Shown here piece by piece: positions 25,208-36,979 of a stretch of DNA of 64,000 nucleotides. Source of the stretch: Phytopseudomonas flavescens (lineage in GTDB: Bacteria > Pseudomonadota > Gammaproteobacteria > Pseudomonadales > Pseudomonadaceae); the NCBI RefSeq assembly GCF_900100535.1, contig NZ_FNDG01000011.1, forward strand, positions 62,001 through 126,000, read 5' to 3'. The translations under genes were made by a program, and so were the position numbers. The first letter of the stretch is position 1, and each line of letters opens with the position of its first letter. The notes under the pieces are model-generated. The model made no database searches, was not told the DNA's origin, and worked only from the letters and a program-made list of their open reading frames with translations.

Positions 25208-25780
25208 ATGTCTTCCCGGGGGCATCCTGCATTGGACGTCGGTCTACGCCTGCAATCGATCCGTAAGCTCAAGGGGCTTTCTCAGCGCGAACTCGCCAAG
25301 CGGGCGGGGGTTACCAACAGCACCATCTCGATGATCGAGAAAAACAGCGTCAGCCCCTCGATCAGTTCGCTGAAGAAGGTGCTGGCCGGTATCCCGATGT
25401 CGCTGGTGGAGTTCTTTTCCCTGGAGGCCGAGCAGGACAACCAGGTGCAGGTGGTCTATCGGGCCAGCGAGCTGACCGATATCCACAGTGGTGCGATCAC
25501 CATGAAGCTGATTGGCAAGGCCCACCCGAGCCGAGCCATTTCCTTTCTCGACGAAACCTATCCGCCGCACAGCGACACCGGCCTGGAGATGTACGCCCAC
25601 GAAGGCGAGGAGACCGGCATGCTGGTCGAGGGGCGTCTTGAACTCAGCGTCGGCGGCGAGGTGTTCATTCTCGAGAGCGGCGACAGTTACTACTTCGAGA
25701 GCAGCAAGCCGCATCGCTTTCGTAACCCCTTCGATCAGCCGGCCCGGTTGATCAGCGCCACCACGCCGGCGAACTTCTGA
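25208..25780 (+). CDS. XRE-cupin transcriptional regulator (PuuR-like)
   Basis: The 190-residue protein has an N-terminal XRE helix-turn-helix (LRLQSIRKLKGLSQRELAKR, then AGVTNSTISMIEK) and a C-terminal cupin domain (HEGEETGMLVEGRLELSVGG, then SGDSYYFESSKPHRFRNP). This architecture is that of PuuR, a putrescine-responsive repressor. Its targets may be the KauB/PuuC- and PuuB-like genes in the same region. The start ATG follows a weak GGCCA site; no competing start is obvious. A terminator follows at 25813. Confidence 0.85.
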   Translation: MSSRGHPALDVGLRLQSIRKLKGLSQRELAKRAGVTNSTISMIEKNSVSPSISSLKKVLAGIPMSLVEFFSLEAEQDNQVQVVYRASELTDIHSGAITMKLIGKAHPSRAISFLDETYPPHSDTGLEMYAHEGEETGMLVEGRLELSVGGEVFILESGDSYYFESSKPHRFRNPFDQPARLISATTPANF

Positions 25781-25812
25781 GGGCAGCGGCAGGCGGTAGC
25801 CACGCGTCCGAC

Positions 25813-25845
25813 AAGCCCCCCGGCGCAACGCCTTGGGGGCTTTCT
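25813..25845 (+). terminator. Intrinsic terminator after the XRE-cupin gene
   Basis: AAGCCCCC (25813-25820) pairs with GGGGGCTT (25835-25842), followed by a short T-rich run. It lies 33 bases past the stop codon. Confidence 0.8.
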
Positions 25846-25884
25846 AACCTCCCGTTGATCTGCGTCATGGGATCAATAACCCCG

Positions 25885-25928
25885 TGACCCGTCGGGTCAT
25901 TCCGGCCGCCTGGGCCAGTCGTTATAAT
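25885..25928 (+). promoter_or_regulatory. Candidate cytochrome c5 promoter with operator-like palindrome
   Basis: A perfect -10 TATAAT lies at 25923-25928, 57 bases before the GTG start. The palindrome TGACCCGTCGGGTCA (25885-25899) ends immediately upstream of the expected -35 position, whose match to TTGACA is weak. A regulator binding at the palindrome is a reasonable inference. Confidence 0.5.
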
Positions 25929-25985
25929 TCGCGGGCTTGCGAAACCGTGCCGCGAGCGTGACTAGCCACCCATGAGGGCGTACGT

Positions 25986-26408
25986 GTGAACCCAATCAGA
26001 AGCAGGCTCGTAGTGCCGGCAATTGCCCTCGCGCTATGGGCCGGGAATGCCCAGGCGGCCACCGACCAGGCGATTGCCGAACGGATCAGGCCGGTAGGGC
26101 AGGTGTGTATCGCCGGGCAGGAATGCAAGGGCGTCGAGGCGGTTGCCGCCACCACCGGTGGTACCGCGCGCAGCGCTGACGATATCGTCGCCAGGCACTG
26201 CAACGCATGCCATTCCTCGGGGCTGCTTGGCGCACCGAAGATCGGCGATGCAGCGGCCTGGAAAAGCCGCGCCGACGAGCAGGGCGGCATGGACGGCATC
26301 CTGGCCAAGGCGATTGCCGGCATCAATGCGATGCCGCCGAAGGGCACCTGCGGCGATTGCTCGGACGACGAACTGCGTGCTGCCATCGAGAAGATGTCTG
26401 GGCTCTAG
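25986..26408 (+). CDS. cycB: Cytochrome c5
   Basis: The 140-residue protein has a signal peptide (LVVPAIALALWAGNAQA) and one c-type heme motif CNACH at residues 72-76, with the distal Met in INAMPPKG and an additional disulfide pair CGDC near the C-terminus. This is the cytochrome c5 pattern of Pseudomonas, a soluble or loosely bound periplasmic electron carrier. The start is GTG 25986. The TAG stop is contributed by the edge of the palindromic element at 26405. Confidence 0.92.
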   Translation: MNPIRSRLVVPAIALALWAGNAQAATDQAIAERIRPVGQVCIAGQECKGVEAVAATTGGTARSADDIVARHCNACHSSGLLGAPKIGDAAAWKSRADEQGGMDGILAKAIAGINAMPPKGTCGDCSDDELRAAIEKMSGL

Positions 26409-26716
26409 GGCCTGTTAACACTACCGCACGACCGCGCCGGAGCCCGTTTTGCCGCGATGCAAGGCACGAGCCGCGAAGTTTAGCGGGCTAAATGAGCCGG
26501 CGAGAAACGCCGTATCGCGGCAAAACGGGCCCGGCCCTATGGGTGGGGCCGCCTAGGTTGCGCGAAAAATCTCGCCATGCGTTGTTGGAGGACTTGGCAA
26601 GGGAAAACGCGGACGGCTAGTCCATTCCCTGCGTCCTCCGCCTAGCGGATCGCCGCCCGGCCTGGCGAGATTTTGCGCAGCAACGCGGCTTGCGCGGTAG
26701 CGTTAACAGGCCCTAG
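26405..26716. repeat. 312-base palindromic element E1 (MITE-like)
   Basis: The element is bounded by 23-base inverted repeats, CTAGGGCCTGTTAACACTAC at 26405 and its complement ending at 26716, with one mismatch. Arm A is a perfect 17-bp pair (26442-26458 with 26514-26530). Arm B includes TCTCGCCA (26570-26577) with TGGCGAGA (26663-26670) and an internal GGAGGAC...GTCCTCC. It is homologous, in opposite orientation, to E2 at 32046-32313. No protein frame is credible. It accounts for most of the 439-base gap after cycB. Confidence 0.85.
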
Positions 26717-26738
26717 CTCCCATCCCTGCCATACCAGA

Positions 26739-26757
26739 GCCGCCTTCGGGCGGCCTT
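26739..26757 (+). terminator. UUCG-loop hairpin downstream of element E1
   Basis: GCCGCC (26739-26744) and GGCGGC (26749-26754) enclose a TTCG tetraloop, followed by CTTGTCGTTT. This is a terminator-like structure lying 330 bases past the cycB stop, beyond the inserted element E1, and may have been the original cycB terminator. Confidence 0.6.
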
Positions 26758-26847
26758 GTCGTTTCAGGGTGATGACAAAATTGCAGCAAAAGGCCAGCTC
26801 GGGCAGTCGAACACAGACTGCCGTGACCATTCCGCCTGGAGAGCTGC

Positions 26848-29587
<2,740 letters not shown>

Positions 29588-29684
29588 TCAAATTGCCGAT
29601 CTTTTGTAGCGAAACCGCACACCTTGCCACCCGGTGTCCGACGGCTGACTCGCAGGCGCTGCCTGCGCAGGCGAATAATCGCCG

Positions 29685-30575
29685 CTAGGCACGGCCCCAG
29701 CGCTCGAACAGGACCTGTGTGAACGCGGTGATCCGCGGCGAGCGCTGTCGTGAAGGGGGGTAGACGATGGCGATTTCCCGCTGGCGGCCAGCGAAGGGTT
29801 GCAGCACTTCAACCAGGCGTCCGGCGGCCAGGTCATCGGCCACCGCGAAGTCCATCAACTGGGCGACCCCCAGCCCAAGGCGAGCGGCTTCGAGCAGGGC
29901 GTCACCGTTATCGACGATCAGCCGGCCGCTGGCCTCCACATCCCGTGGCCGGCCAGCGTCGAGCAACTGCCAGGCGACCAGTCTTCCATCCCGTGGATTG
30001 CGCACGGCCAGGCAATCGTGACCGGTCAGGTCGTCGAGGTTCTGCGGTACGCCGCGACGAGCCAGGTAAGCAGGCGTGGCCACGCATGTCCAGCGCGCGG
30101 CCCTGAGCGGGCGGGCGATCATTCGCTGATCGTCGATACGCCCGGTGCGCACGGCAAGATCGAAGCCATCCTCGACGATATCCACCACCCGGTCGCTCAG
30201 GGTACTTTCGATATGCAGCTGTGGATAACGTTGGCTCAACTCGCCCAGCAGCGGCAGCAGCACGATGCGTCCAAAGGCCGAGGGCGCGGTAAGGCGTAAC
30301 ACACCGCTGGGCTCGCAGCGGCGGTCGAGCAGCGCCCGTTCGGCATCCTCAAGGCCCGCGAGCAGGGGCGCACACTGATCGCGCAACAGGGTGCCGTCGG
30401 GCGTCAGACTCACGCTGCGAGTATTGCGGTTGAGCAGGCGCGTGCCCAGTTCGCGTTCCAGGCGAGCGATGGCGCGCGACAGCCCGGACTGGGTCAGGCC
30501 CGTGGCATGCGCGGCAAGGGTGAAGCTGCGCAGCTCGGCAACCTTGAGCAGCAATTGCACGGCGTTGAGATCCAT
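29685..30575 (-). CDS. LysR-family transcriptional regulator
   Basis: The 296-residue protein has the LysR helix-turn-helix at its N-terminus (LRSFTLAAHATGLTQSGLSR, then AIARLERELGTRLLNRNTRS) and an effector-binding domain with AVRTGRIDDQRMIARPLRAA. It is divergently transcribed from the DHA2-type MFS gene at 30627, the usual arrangement for a regulator and its efflux target. The start is uncertain: ATG 30575 (MDLNAVQLLLK) best fits the family, ATG 30587 is four codons longer, and neither has a strong ribosome binding site. Confidence 0.88.
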   Translation of the reverse strand: MDLNAVQLLLKVAELRSFTLAAHATGLTQSGLSRAIARLERELGTRLLNRNTRSVSLTPDGTLLRDQCAPLLAGLEDAERALLDRRCEPSGVLRLTAPSAFGRIVLLPLLGELSQRYPQLHIESTLSDRVVDIVEDGFDLAVRTGRIDDQRMIARPLRAARWTCVATPAYLARRGVPQNLDDLTGHDCLAVRNPRDGRLVAWQLLDAGRPRDVEASGRLIVDNGDALLEAARLGLGVAQLMDFAVADDLAAGRLVEVLQPFAGRQREIAIVYPPSRQRSPRITAFTQVLFERWGRA

Positions 30576-30626
30576 GATTTTTATCATCGCTGAAAGGATT
30601 TATAGGGTATTTATCATCTGTGGCGC

Positions 30627-32048
30627 ATGAATGAAACTGCAGAGCCGTCCATCAGCAGAGTCCTGCGCATGCCGTCTTCCCAACCCCGCCTGATGCTGGC
30701 GCTACTCGCCTGCGCCCAACTGATCATCGCCCTGGATGCGACCATCCTGTTCGTTGCCCTGCCGAGCATCGGTGACGAGCTGAGGTTTTCCACGCAGCAA
30801 TTGCAATGGGTGATCAGCGCCTACAGCGTGACGTTTGGTGGTTGCCTGTTGTTCGGCGGGCGCTGCGCCGACTTGCTGGGTCGCCGCCGCATGTATCGCA
30901 TCGGCCAGACCCTGTTCGCCGTGGCGTCGCTGGCCGGTGGTTGCACCGATTCGCCACTGCTGCTGGTACTGGCCCGGGCGCTGCAAGGGGTTGGCGCGGC
31001 GCTGCTGTTCCCCGCCACGCTGGCCCTGATCAATGGCAACTTCGCCGAAGGAGCCGCGCGTAATCGGGCGCTGGCGATCTGGAGTGCGGCATCGGCTGCC
31101 GGCCTGGCATTGGGGGCATTGCTGGGCGGTGCGCTGACCCAGGGCTTTGGCTGGGAGGCGGTATTTCTCGTCAATGTGCCGCTGGCTGGCGGTTGCGCCT
31201 GGGCGGCGGGGCGCTGGATCAGCGCAGACGTCGCGCTCGATGGGGGCCGCAGCTTCGATCTGCCTGGGGCGTTCTGCGTCACCGCCGGTGGCAGCCTGCT
31301 GGTGCTGGCATTCATCCAGGGGCCGGAGTGGGGCTGGGCGACACCTGGAGCTGTCGGTGCCTTCGTGGCGGCAGTGCTGTTGCTGGGGCTGTTCGTATGG
31401 ATCGAACGCAGGGCGGCCGATCCCTTGATGCATCTGCAGCTGTTACGCCGCCGCAGCCTGTGGCTGGCGATGCTGATCACTGCGGTGTTCATGAGTAGCT
31501 TTGGGGTGCAGTACTACTTCCTGGCCATCTACTACGAGCAGGTGTACGGCTTCAGTGTTCTGCAGACCGGCCTGGCGTTTCTGCCGGCGACCCTGGTGTG
31601 TACCCTGGGTATCGCGCTGGCCGAACCGATGCTGGCCCGCTTCGGCCCACGCCTGACACTGATTCTGGGGCTGCTGGCCGGCGCCCTGGGAATCGCCTGG
31701 CAGACGTTCGGGCTGGTGCGGGTCGATGGCTATCTGCAGCTGCTGCCGGCCATCACGCTGCTGAGCCTGGGCCAGGGCATGACCTGGACGGCGATGTGGG
31801 TGTGCGCTGGGCAGGGCATCCCCGCCGGCCAGCAGGGTGTGGCCTCAGGCATGACGTCTACCGTGCAGCAGATCGGTGGAGCGCTGGGCCTGGCCATTCT
31901 GGTGTCGGTTGCCAATGCCACCGAGGATCCGGTGCAGGGGTTGAACCGGGCCCTTTTCTTCAGTGCCCTGATTGCCGTGTCTGGCGCGTTGCTGGCTATG
32001 GGCTTGCGCCAGCCGGCGGTGCAGCCGGGGTATCAACCGCAACGTTAG
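30627..32048 (+). CDS. MFS efflux transporter, DHA2 (EmrB/QacA-like) family
   Basis: This 473-residue membrane protein has about fourteen hydrophobic helices and drug:H+ antiporter motifs: ALDATILFVALPSIGDEL in helix 1, LLFGGRCADLLGRRRMYRIG as motif A, and RALQGVGAALLFPATLALI. It probably exports toxic or antibiotic compounds, with expression set by the divergent LysR gene. The stop TAG (32046-32048) coincides with the edge of palindromic element E2. Confidence 0.88.
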   Translation: MNETAEPSISRVLRMPSSQPRLMLALLACAQLIIALDATILFVALPSIGDELRFSTQQLQWVISAYSVTFGGCLLFGGRCADLLGRRRMYRIGQTLFAVASLAGGCTDSPLLLVLARALQGVGAALLFPATLALINGNFAEGAARNRALAIWSAASAAGLALGALLGGALTQGFGWEAVFLVNVPLAGGCAWAAGRWISADVALDGGRSFDLPGAFCVTAGGSLLVLAFIQGPEWGWATPGAVGAFVAAVLLLGLFVWIERRAADPLMHLQLLRRRSLWLAMLITAVFMSSFGVQYYFLAIYYEQVYGFSVLQTGLAFLPATLVCTLGIALAEPMLARFGPRLTLILGLLAGALGIAWQTFGLVRVDGYLQLLPAITLLSLGQGMTWTAMWVCAGQGIPAGQQGVASGMTSTVQQIGGALGLAILVSVANATEDPVQGLNRALFFSALIAVSGALLAMGLRQPAVQPGYQPQR

Positions 32049-32313
32049 GGTCTGTTGACGTTTCAGCGCGAGCCGCGTTGCCGCGAGAACTCTCGCCAAG
32101 CTAGGCGGAGGACGCAGGGAATGGCATTCCCTTTTCAAGTCCTCCAACGACGCATGGCGAGATTTCCCGCGCAACCCGTAGGGCCGGGCCCGTTTTTGCG
32201 CGAGACGGCGTTACTCAATGGCTCATTTGGCCCGCCAAACTTCGCATCTCGTGCCTTGCCTCGCGCAAAAACGGGCTCCGGCGCGGCCGTGCGTGAAACG
32301 TCAACAGACCCTA
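32046..32313. repeat. 268-base palindromic element E2 (MITE-like)
   Basis: The element begins TAGGGTCTGTTGACGTTTCA (32046-32065) and ends with its exact complement (32294-32313). Arm A pairs CCCGTTTTTGCGCGAG (32189-32204) with CTCGCGCAAAAACGGG (32260-32275), 16 bp perfect. Arm B pairs TCTCGCCA with TGGCGAGA and contains GGAGGAC/GTCCTCC. It is the reverse-oriented relative of E1 (26405-26716), with differing arm sequences that remain self-complementary. It fills the space between the MFS gene and the UPF0158 gene. Confidence 0.85.
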
Positions 32314-32327
32314 GCAGGCCATCCGGC

Positions 32328-32810
32328 TCAGGCGCTTTTGGTCAGCCGCCGCAGGATGTCCCTGGGGATGCCACGGGTGTCCAGCGGCAGTTTGTCCGGC
32401 GCCGGTTCCAGGCCCAGTTCGAACAGCCAGTTGAGGGCGTATTCGCGCAGCTGTTTCTGTTCGTAGTCTTGCCATTGCTGGCGCAGCACGGGGAAGTAGT
32501 CGATTTCGTAATCGAAGGCGCGCAGCGGTTTGCGACCGGTCAGGGCGGCGCTGAGCAGGGGGTGCGCGTTGAGGTCGTCGAGGGTGAATAGAAACGACTC
32601 GCGCATGGCCACGCGCTGGGCCACATCGAGGTTGGGCACAGCGGCGTAGCGCTCGGGATTCAACTGGAGCTGCTGGCGTTCTTCGCTGTCCTGATCTTCC
32701 CGCGACAGGCTCAGTACGCTGCCGGCCTCCAGATCGAGCCAGTGCTCCAGGGTTTCGCGACCGTTGATCAACTGGGTCAGGGTATCGAGGTCGAGAGTGA
32801 GCGTGCGCAT
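32328..32810 (-). CDS. UPF0158-family protein
   Basis: The 160-residue acidic protein begins MRTLTLDLDTLTQLINGRET and contains NPERYAAVPNLDVAQRVAMR, ALTGRKPLRAFDYEID and YALNWLFELGLEP, matching the UPF0158 family of unknown function. It has no signal peptide or membrane segment. It lies between E2 and rep on the same strand as rep, 201 bases after its start. Confidence 0.8.
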   Translation of the reverse strand: MRTLTLDLDTLTQLINGRETLEHWLDLEAGSVLSLSREDQDSEERQQLQLNPERYAAVPNLDVAQRVAMRESFLFTLDDLNAHPLLSAALTGRKPLRAFDYEIDYFPVLRQQWQDYEQKQLREYALNWLFELGLEPAPDKLPLDTRGIPRDILRRLTKSA

Positions 32811-33011
32811 GGTTCCGGGCCTCTTGGGATATTGGCGTGATGGTGACGGATGGCCGCCAGTAGCGGCCGGCCTCTCACTCTGACTACGAAATGGTTCGCA
32901 GGTGCCGGCCGAGGATGAACGCTGGTGATGCGGGCATTGCGCTCGGCTCTGGAGCCGTGCATGACACCCGGGTGTCGCTGCGCCCGCCCCCTCACCTAGG
33001 GTCGGGGCGGC

Positions 33012-35021
33012 TTAGCGCTTGAGCAGGGCGCGCATACTGGCCAGGGCGTCGTTGCCGCGAGCGGCCTTGACCTCCACCGGCGCCTCTTCCATGCCTTCCC
33101 AGGTAAGGTCTTCGGGTGGCAGTTCGTTGATGAAGCGGCTCGGCGAACAGTCGATGATCTCGCCGTACTGCTTGCGCTTGGCGGCGAAGGTCAGGGCCAG
33201 GTTACGCTTGGCGCGGGTGATGCCCACGTAGGCCAGGCGCCGCTCTTCTTCGATGGTGTCGGCTTCGATGCTGGAGCGGTGGGGGAGGATCTCCTCCTCG
33301 AAGCCGATGATGTACACCGAGGGAAATTCCAGCCCCTTGGAGGCGTGCATGGTCATCATCTGCACCCCGTCGGCGCCGTCCTCTTCCTCCTGCTGACGCT
33401 CGAGCATGTCGCGCAGTACCAGCTTGCCGATGGCGTCCTCGATGGTCATGTCGCCCTCTTCGTCCTTGTCGAGGGTGTTCTTCAGGGCATCGACCAGGAA
33501 CCAGACGTTGCCCATGCGCGCGTCGGCGACCTTGTCGCTGGAGGCGTTCTGGCGCAGCCAGTTCTCGTAGTCGATGTCCATCACCATGCTGCGGATGGCG
33601 GCGATCGGTTCGTTGACCACGCACTGTTCGCGCACGCCATCCATCCAGCGCTTGAAGCGCGCCAGGCGCTCGGTGTAGCGGCTGTCCAGGTGCTCGCCGA
33701 GGCCGATCTCGTCGCTGGCGGCGTACATGCTGATCTTGCGTTCGTTGGCGTAGTTGCCGAGCTTTTCCAGGGTCGTGGAGCCGATTTCCCGGCGTGGCAC
33801 GTTGATCACCCGCAGGAAGGCGTTGTCGTCGTCCGGGTTGACCAGCAGGCGGAAGTAGCTCATCAGGTCCTTCACTTCCTGGCGGGCGAAGAAGCTGGTG
33901 CCGCCGGATAGACGATAAGGAATCTGGTGGTGCTGCAGCTTCAGCTCCATCAGTTTGGCCTGGTAGTTGCCGCGATAGAGGATGGCGAAATCGCTGTAGG
34001 GGCGCTGGGTGCGCAGGTGCTCGGTAAGGATCTCCAGGGCCACGCGCTCGCACTCGGCGTCTTCGTTGCGGGTACGGATCACGCGGATCTCGTCGCCCAT
34101 GCCCATCTCGCTCCACAGCTGCTTCTCGAACGCGTGGGGGTTGTTGGCGATCAGCACGTTGGCGCATTTGAGGATGCGGCTGGTGGAGCGGTAGTTCTGC
34201 TCGAGCATCACCACCTTGAGCGACGGGTAGTCTTCCTTGAGCAGGTTGAGGTTCTCCGGCCGCGCACCGCGCCAGGCGTAGATCGACTGGTCGTCGTCGC
34301 CGACCACGGTGATCTGGTTGCGCATGCCCACCAGCAGCTTCACCAGCAGGTACTGGCTGGAGTTGGTGTCCTGGTACTCGTCGACGAGCAGGTAGCGGAT
34401 GCGGTTCTGCCACTTCTCCAGAATGTCGGTGTGTTCCTGGAACAGCTTCACCGGCAGCAGGATCAGGTCGTTGAAGTCCACCGCGTTGTACGCCTTGAGC
34501 GTGCGCTGGTAGTGCAGGTAGACGATGGCGGCCGTCTGCTCCTTGGGGCCGCGAGCATTGGCCAGGGCCTCGTCAGGCAGGATCAGGTCGTTCTTCCAGC
34601 TGTCGATGGTGTTCTTGACCTCATCGGCACCGTCGTCGCCTGCGTACTCCTTCTGCATGATGTCGGTCAGCAGCGCCTTGATGTCGCCGTCGTCGAAGAT
34701 CGAGAAGCCGGGCTTGTAGCCCAGGCGCGCATATTCCTTGCGGATGATGTTCATGCCCAGGTTGTGAAAGGTCGATACGGTCAGGCCGCGGGCCTCGGGG
34801 CCCTTGAGCAGGGTGCCGACGCGCTCCTTCATCTCGCGGGCGGCCTTGTTGGTGAAGGTCATGGCGACGATGTGCTGGGCGCGGATGCCGCAGTTCTGCA
34901 CCAGGTGAGCGATCTTGCGGGTGATCACGCTGGTCTTGCCGGAGCCTGCGCCGGCGAGCACCAGAAGAGGGCCGCCGACGTAGTTCACGGCTTCCTGTTG
35001 CCGGGGGTTGAGTCGGGACAT
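33012..35021 (-). CDS. rep: ATP-dependent DNA helicase Rep
   Basis: The 669-residue protein is a superfamily 1A 3'-5' DNA helicase assisting replication forks past obstacles. It starts MSRLNPRQQEAVNYVGGPLL and shows Walker A (LAGAGSGKTSVITRKIAHL), DEYQDTNSSQYLL (motif II), GDDDQSIYAWRGA (motif III) and TMHASKGLEFPSVYIIGFEE (motif V). The length and MRALLKR end fit Rep rather than UvrD. Confidence 0.96.
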   Translation of the reverse strand: MSRLNPRQQEAVNYVGGPLLVLAGAGSGKTSVITRKIAHLVQNCGIRAQHIVAMTFTNKAAREMKERVGTLLKGPEARGLTVSTFHNLGMNIIRKEYARLGYKPGFSIFDDGDIKALLTDIMQKEYAGDDGADEVKNTIDSWKNDLILPDEALANARGPKEQTAAIVYLHYQRTLKAYNAVDFNDLILLPVKLFQEHTDILEKWQNRIRYLLVDEYQDTNSSQYLLVKLLVGMRNQITVVGDDDQSIYAWRGARPENLNLLKEDYPSLKVVMLEQNYRSTSRILKCANVLIANNPHAFEKQLWSEMGMGDEIRVIRTRNEDAECERVALEILTEHLRTQRPYSDFAILYRGNYQAKLMELKLQHHQIPYRLSGGTSFFARQEVKDLMSYFRLLVNPDDDNAFLRVINVPRREIGSTTLEKLGNYANERKISMYAASDEIGLGEHLDSRYTERLARFKRWMDGVREQCVVNEPIAAIRSMVMDIDYENWLRQNASSDKVADARMGNVWFLVDALKNTLDKDEEGDMTIEDAIGKLVLRDMLERQQEEEDGADGVQMMTMHASKGLEFPSVYIIGFEEEILPHRSSIEADTIEEERRLAYVGITRAKRNLALTFAAKRKQYGEIIDCSPSRFINELPPEDLTWEGMEEAPVEVKAARGNDALASMRALLKR

Positions 35022-35308
35022 CGTGTCTATCGCGCAGGGAAATGGCCGCGCATTTTAGCTGAAAGTCGCACCTCGTTCGTGGCTTTGATGGGGCAGCCGA
35101 CAGCCGCGACCTGCGGGGCTACGGCGGTAATCGATCATTTGCCATTCTGTGACCGGGTAGGCGGCGAGTTTCGCCAATGCACTTGTCGGCTCTGCGCGTT
35201 TGTCGCAGGATGTTCCGCGGTTTACACGGAAGTGCTTGATTTGATGCCGGATATGGCGCATCCAGGGGCGAGTTGTCGCCTGTACTTTCGTGCCGCAGGA
35301 GAGTTTGC

Positions 35309-36979
35309 TTGAGCGCATCCGTCGAGCCATTGCGCCTGATCCTGCTGGCTGACACGCCGCAGTGGGGCGAGCTGCTGCACGAGCGCCTGGAGTCCCTGGG
35401 CGGTCCGGCACCCCTGACCTGCGCGAGCAGTTGGCCAGCCGCCGAAGCCCTGCTGGGGGACAACCCCGATGTGGTCCTGCTGGCCACGCCAGCCCAGCTG
35501 CCAAGCCCTGAACAATGCAGTGTGCCGATCATCCTGTTGCTCGAGTGCGAGCCCGAACAGGCACCGGAGCAGGCCTGCGACTGGCTGGTGCGCGATCAAC
35601 TGAGCGATGACGTGGTGCGTCGCTGCCTGCGTTACGTGCGTGAGCACGGCCGCCTGCAGGCCACCCTGCAACGCCTCACCGAACAGGATGCGCTGACCGG
35701 CATCGCCAACCGCCAGGGCTTCCAGACGCTGCTGGCGGCGCGCCTCGGCGATCATGGCCGGCGGGGCCTGACACTGGTGCATCTGGACTTGGATAACTTC
35801 CGCCAGGCCAACGACACCCTTGGGCACCGGGCCGGGGATCAACTGATCCAGCAGGTGGTGGCGCGCCTCAAGCACCACCTGGGCCGAGGCGACCAACTGG
35901 CGCGGCTGGGCGGTGATGAATTCGCCCTGCTGCTCGACACCCGTGACGATCCACCGCGCGCCTCGTCCTGGGTACGGCGTGTGGCCGACGCCCTGGGCGA
36001 ACCCTATTGGGTGGACGGTGAAAGCCTGCTGCTCGGCTGCAGCCTCGGTGTGGCCGAGTCCAAGCCGGCGGGCAATGCCGACACGCTGATGTGGCACGCC
36101 CATGTCGCCATGCAGCAGGCCAAGAGTCGCCAGGGCTGCACCTATCACCTGTATGACGAACACCTGGATCGCGGCATGCGCAGCCAGGCCGATCTGCAGC
36201 GCGAGTTGCGCCGGGCGCTGCGCCGCGATCAATTGCAGTTGCACTATCAGCCACGGCTCTGTCTGCACAGCGGCGAGATCGTCGGGCTGGAAGCGCTGGT
36301 GCGCTGGAAACACGAGAAACAGGGTTTGCTGATGCCCGGCTCGTTCGTGCCGCTGGCCGAGGAGTGCGGGCTGATCGTGCCGCTCGGCTACTGGGTGATC
36401 GACCGCGCGCTGCGCGACATGCAATGGTTCAACGGGCGTGGCCAGCCGGCGCTGCACATGGCGATCAACCTGTCTTTCCGCCAGTTCCAGGACAGCCAGT
36501 TGCTGCCGACCCTGGAACGCCTGATCGAGAGCTGCGGCATCGACAGCAGCTGGCTGGAGTTTGAACTCACGGAAACCGCCGTGATGCGTCGCAGCGACTA
36601 CGTGCAGCAGACCATGCGGCGCCTCGGCCACCTGGGCGTGCGCTTTTCCCTGGACGATTTCGGCACCGGGTTCTCGTCGTTCGAACACCTTAGCAACCTG
36701 CCCATCGGGTTGCTGAAGATAGACCGCAGCTTCGTCACCGGAATGGAGTCGCGTCCGCAGGCCCAGCAACTGGTGCAGGCGATGATCAACCTGGCTCACA
36801 ACCTCGACCTGCAAGTGGTGGCCGAAGGGGTGGAGAACACCGAACAACTGCAGTTGCTGCGCCAGTTCGGCTGCGATCAGGTACAGGGCTATCTGGTCAG
36901 CCGCGCCGTACCGCGTGACGAACTGGATCGCCTGCTCAGCCGTGGGCGGCTATCACTGCCCGGCTTGCGGGAGGGCTGA
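35309..36979 (+). CDS. Cyclic-di-GMP protein with receiver-like, GGDEF and EAL domains
   Basis: The 556-residue protein has an N-terminal ~120-residue receiver-like domain (LILLADTPQWGELLHERLES), a GGDEF domain (RLGGDEFALLL, ~200-205) and an EAL domain (EALVRWKHE near 327, DDFGTGFSSFEHL near 448, AEGVENTEQ near the end). Both signature motifs are intact, so both diguanylate cyclase and phosphodiesterase activity are possible; many hybrids act mainly as phosphodiesterases. The start is probably TTG 35309, preceded by GGAGAG. Its 3' end overlaps the convergent MATE gene by 91 bases. Confidence 0.85.
   Translation: MSASVEPLRLILLADTPQWGELLHERLESLGGPAPLTCASSWPAAEALLGDNPDVVLLATPAQLPSPEQCSVPIILLLECEPEQAPEQACDWLVRDQLSDDVVRRCLRYVREHGRLQATLQRLTEQDALTGIANRQGFQTLLAARLGDHGRRGLTLVHLDLDNFRQANDTLGHRAGDQLIQQVVARLKHHLGRGDQLARLGGDEFALLLDTRDDPPRASSWVRRVADALGEPYWVDGESLLLGCSLGVAESKPAGNADTLMWHAHVAMQQAKSRQGCTYHLYDEHLDRGMRSQADLQRELRRALRRDQLQLHYQPRLCLHSGEIVGLEALVRWKHEKQGLLMPGSFVPLAEECGLIVPLGYWVIDRALRDMQWFNGRGQPALHMAINLSFRQFQDSQLLPTLERLIESCGIDSSWLEFELTETAVMRRSDYVQQTMRRLGHLGVRFSLDDFGTGFSSFEHLSNLPIGLLKIDRSFVTGMESRPQAQQLVQAMINLAHNLDLQVVAEGVENTEQLQLLRQFGCDQVQGYLVSRAVPRDELDRLLSRGRLSLPGLREG

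Noticed and set aside
26405..26716. E1 as a protein-coding or complete insertion sequence
   Set aside because: It has only short shadow frames and no transposase; it is far too small for an IS.
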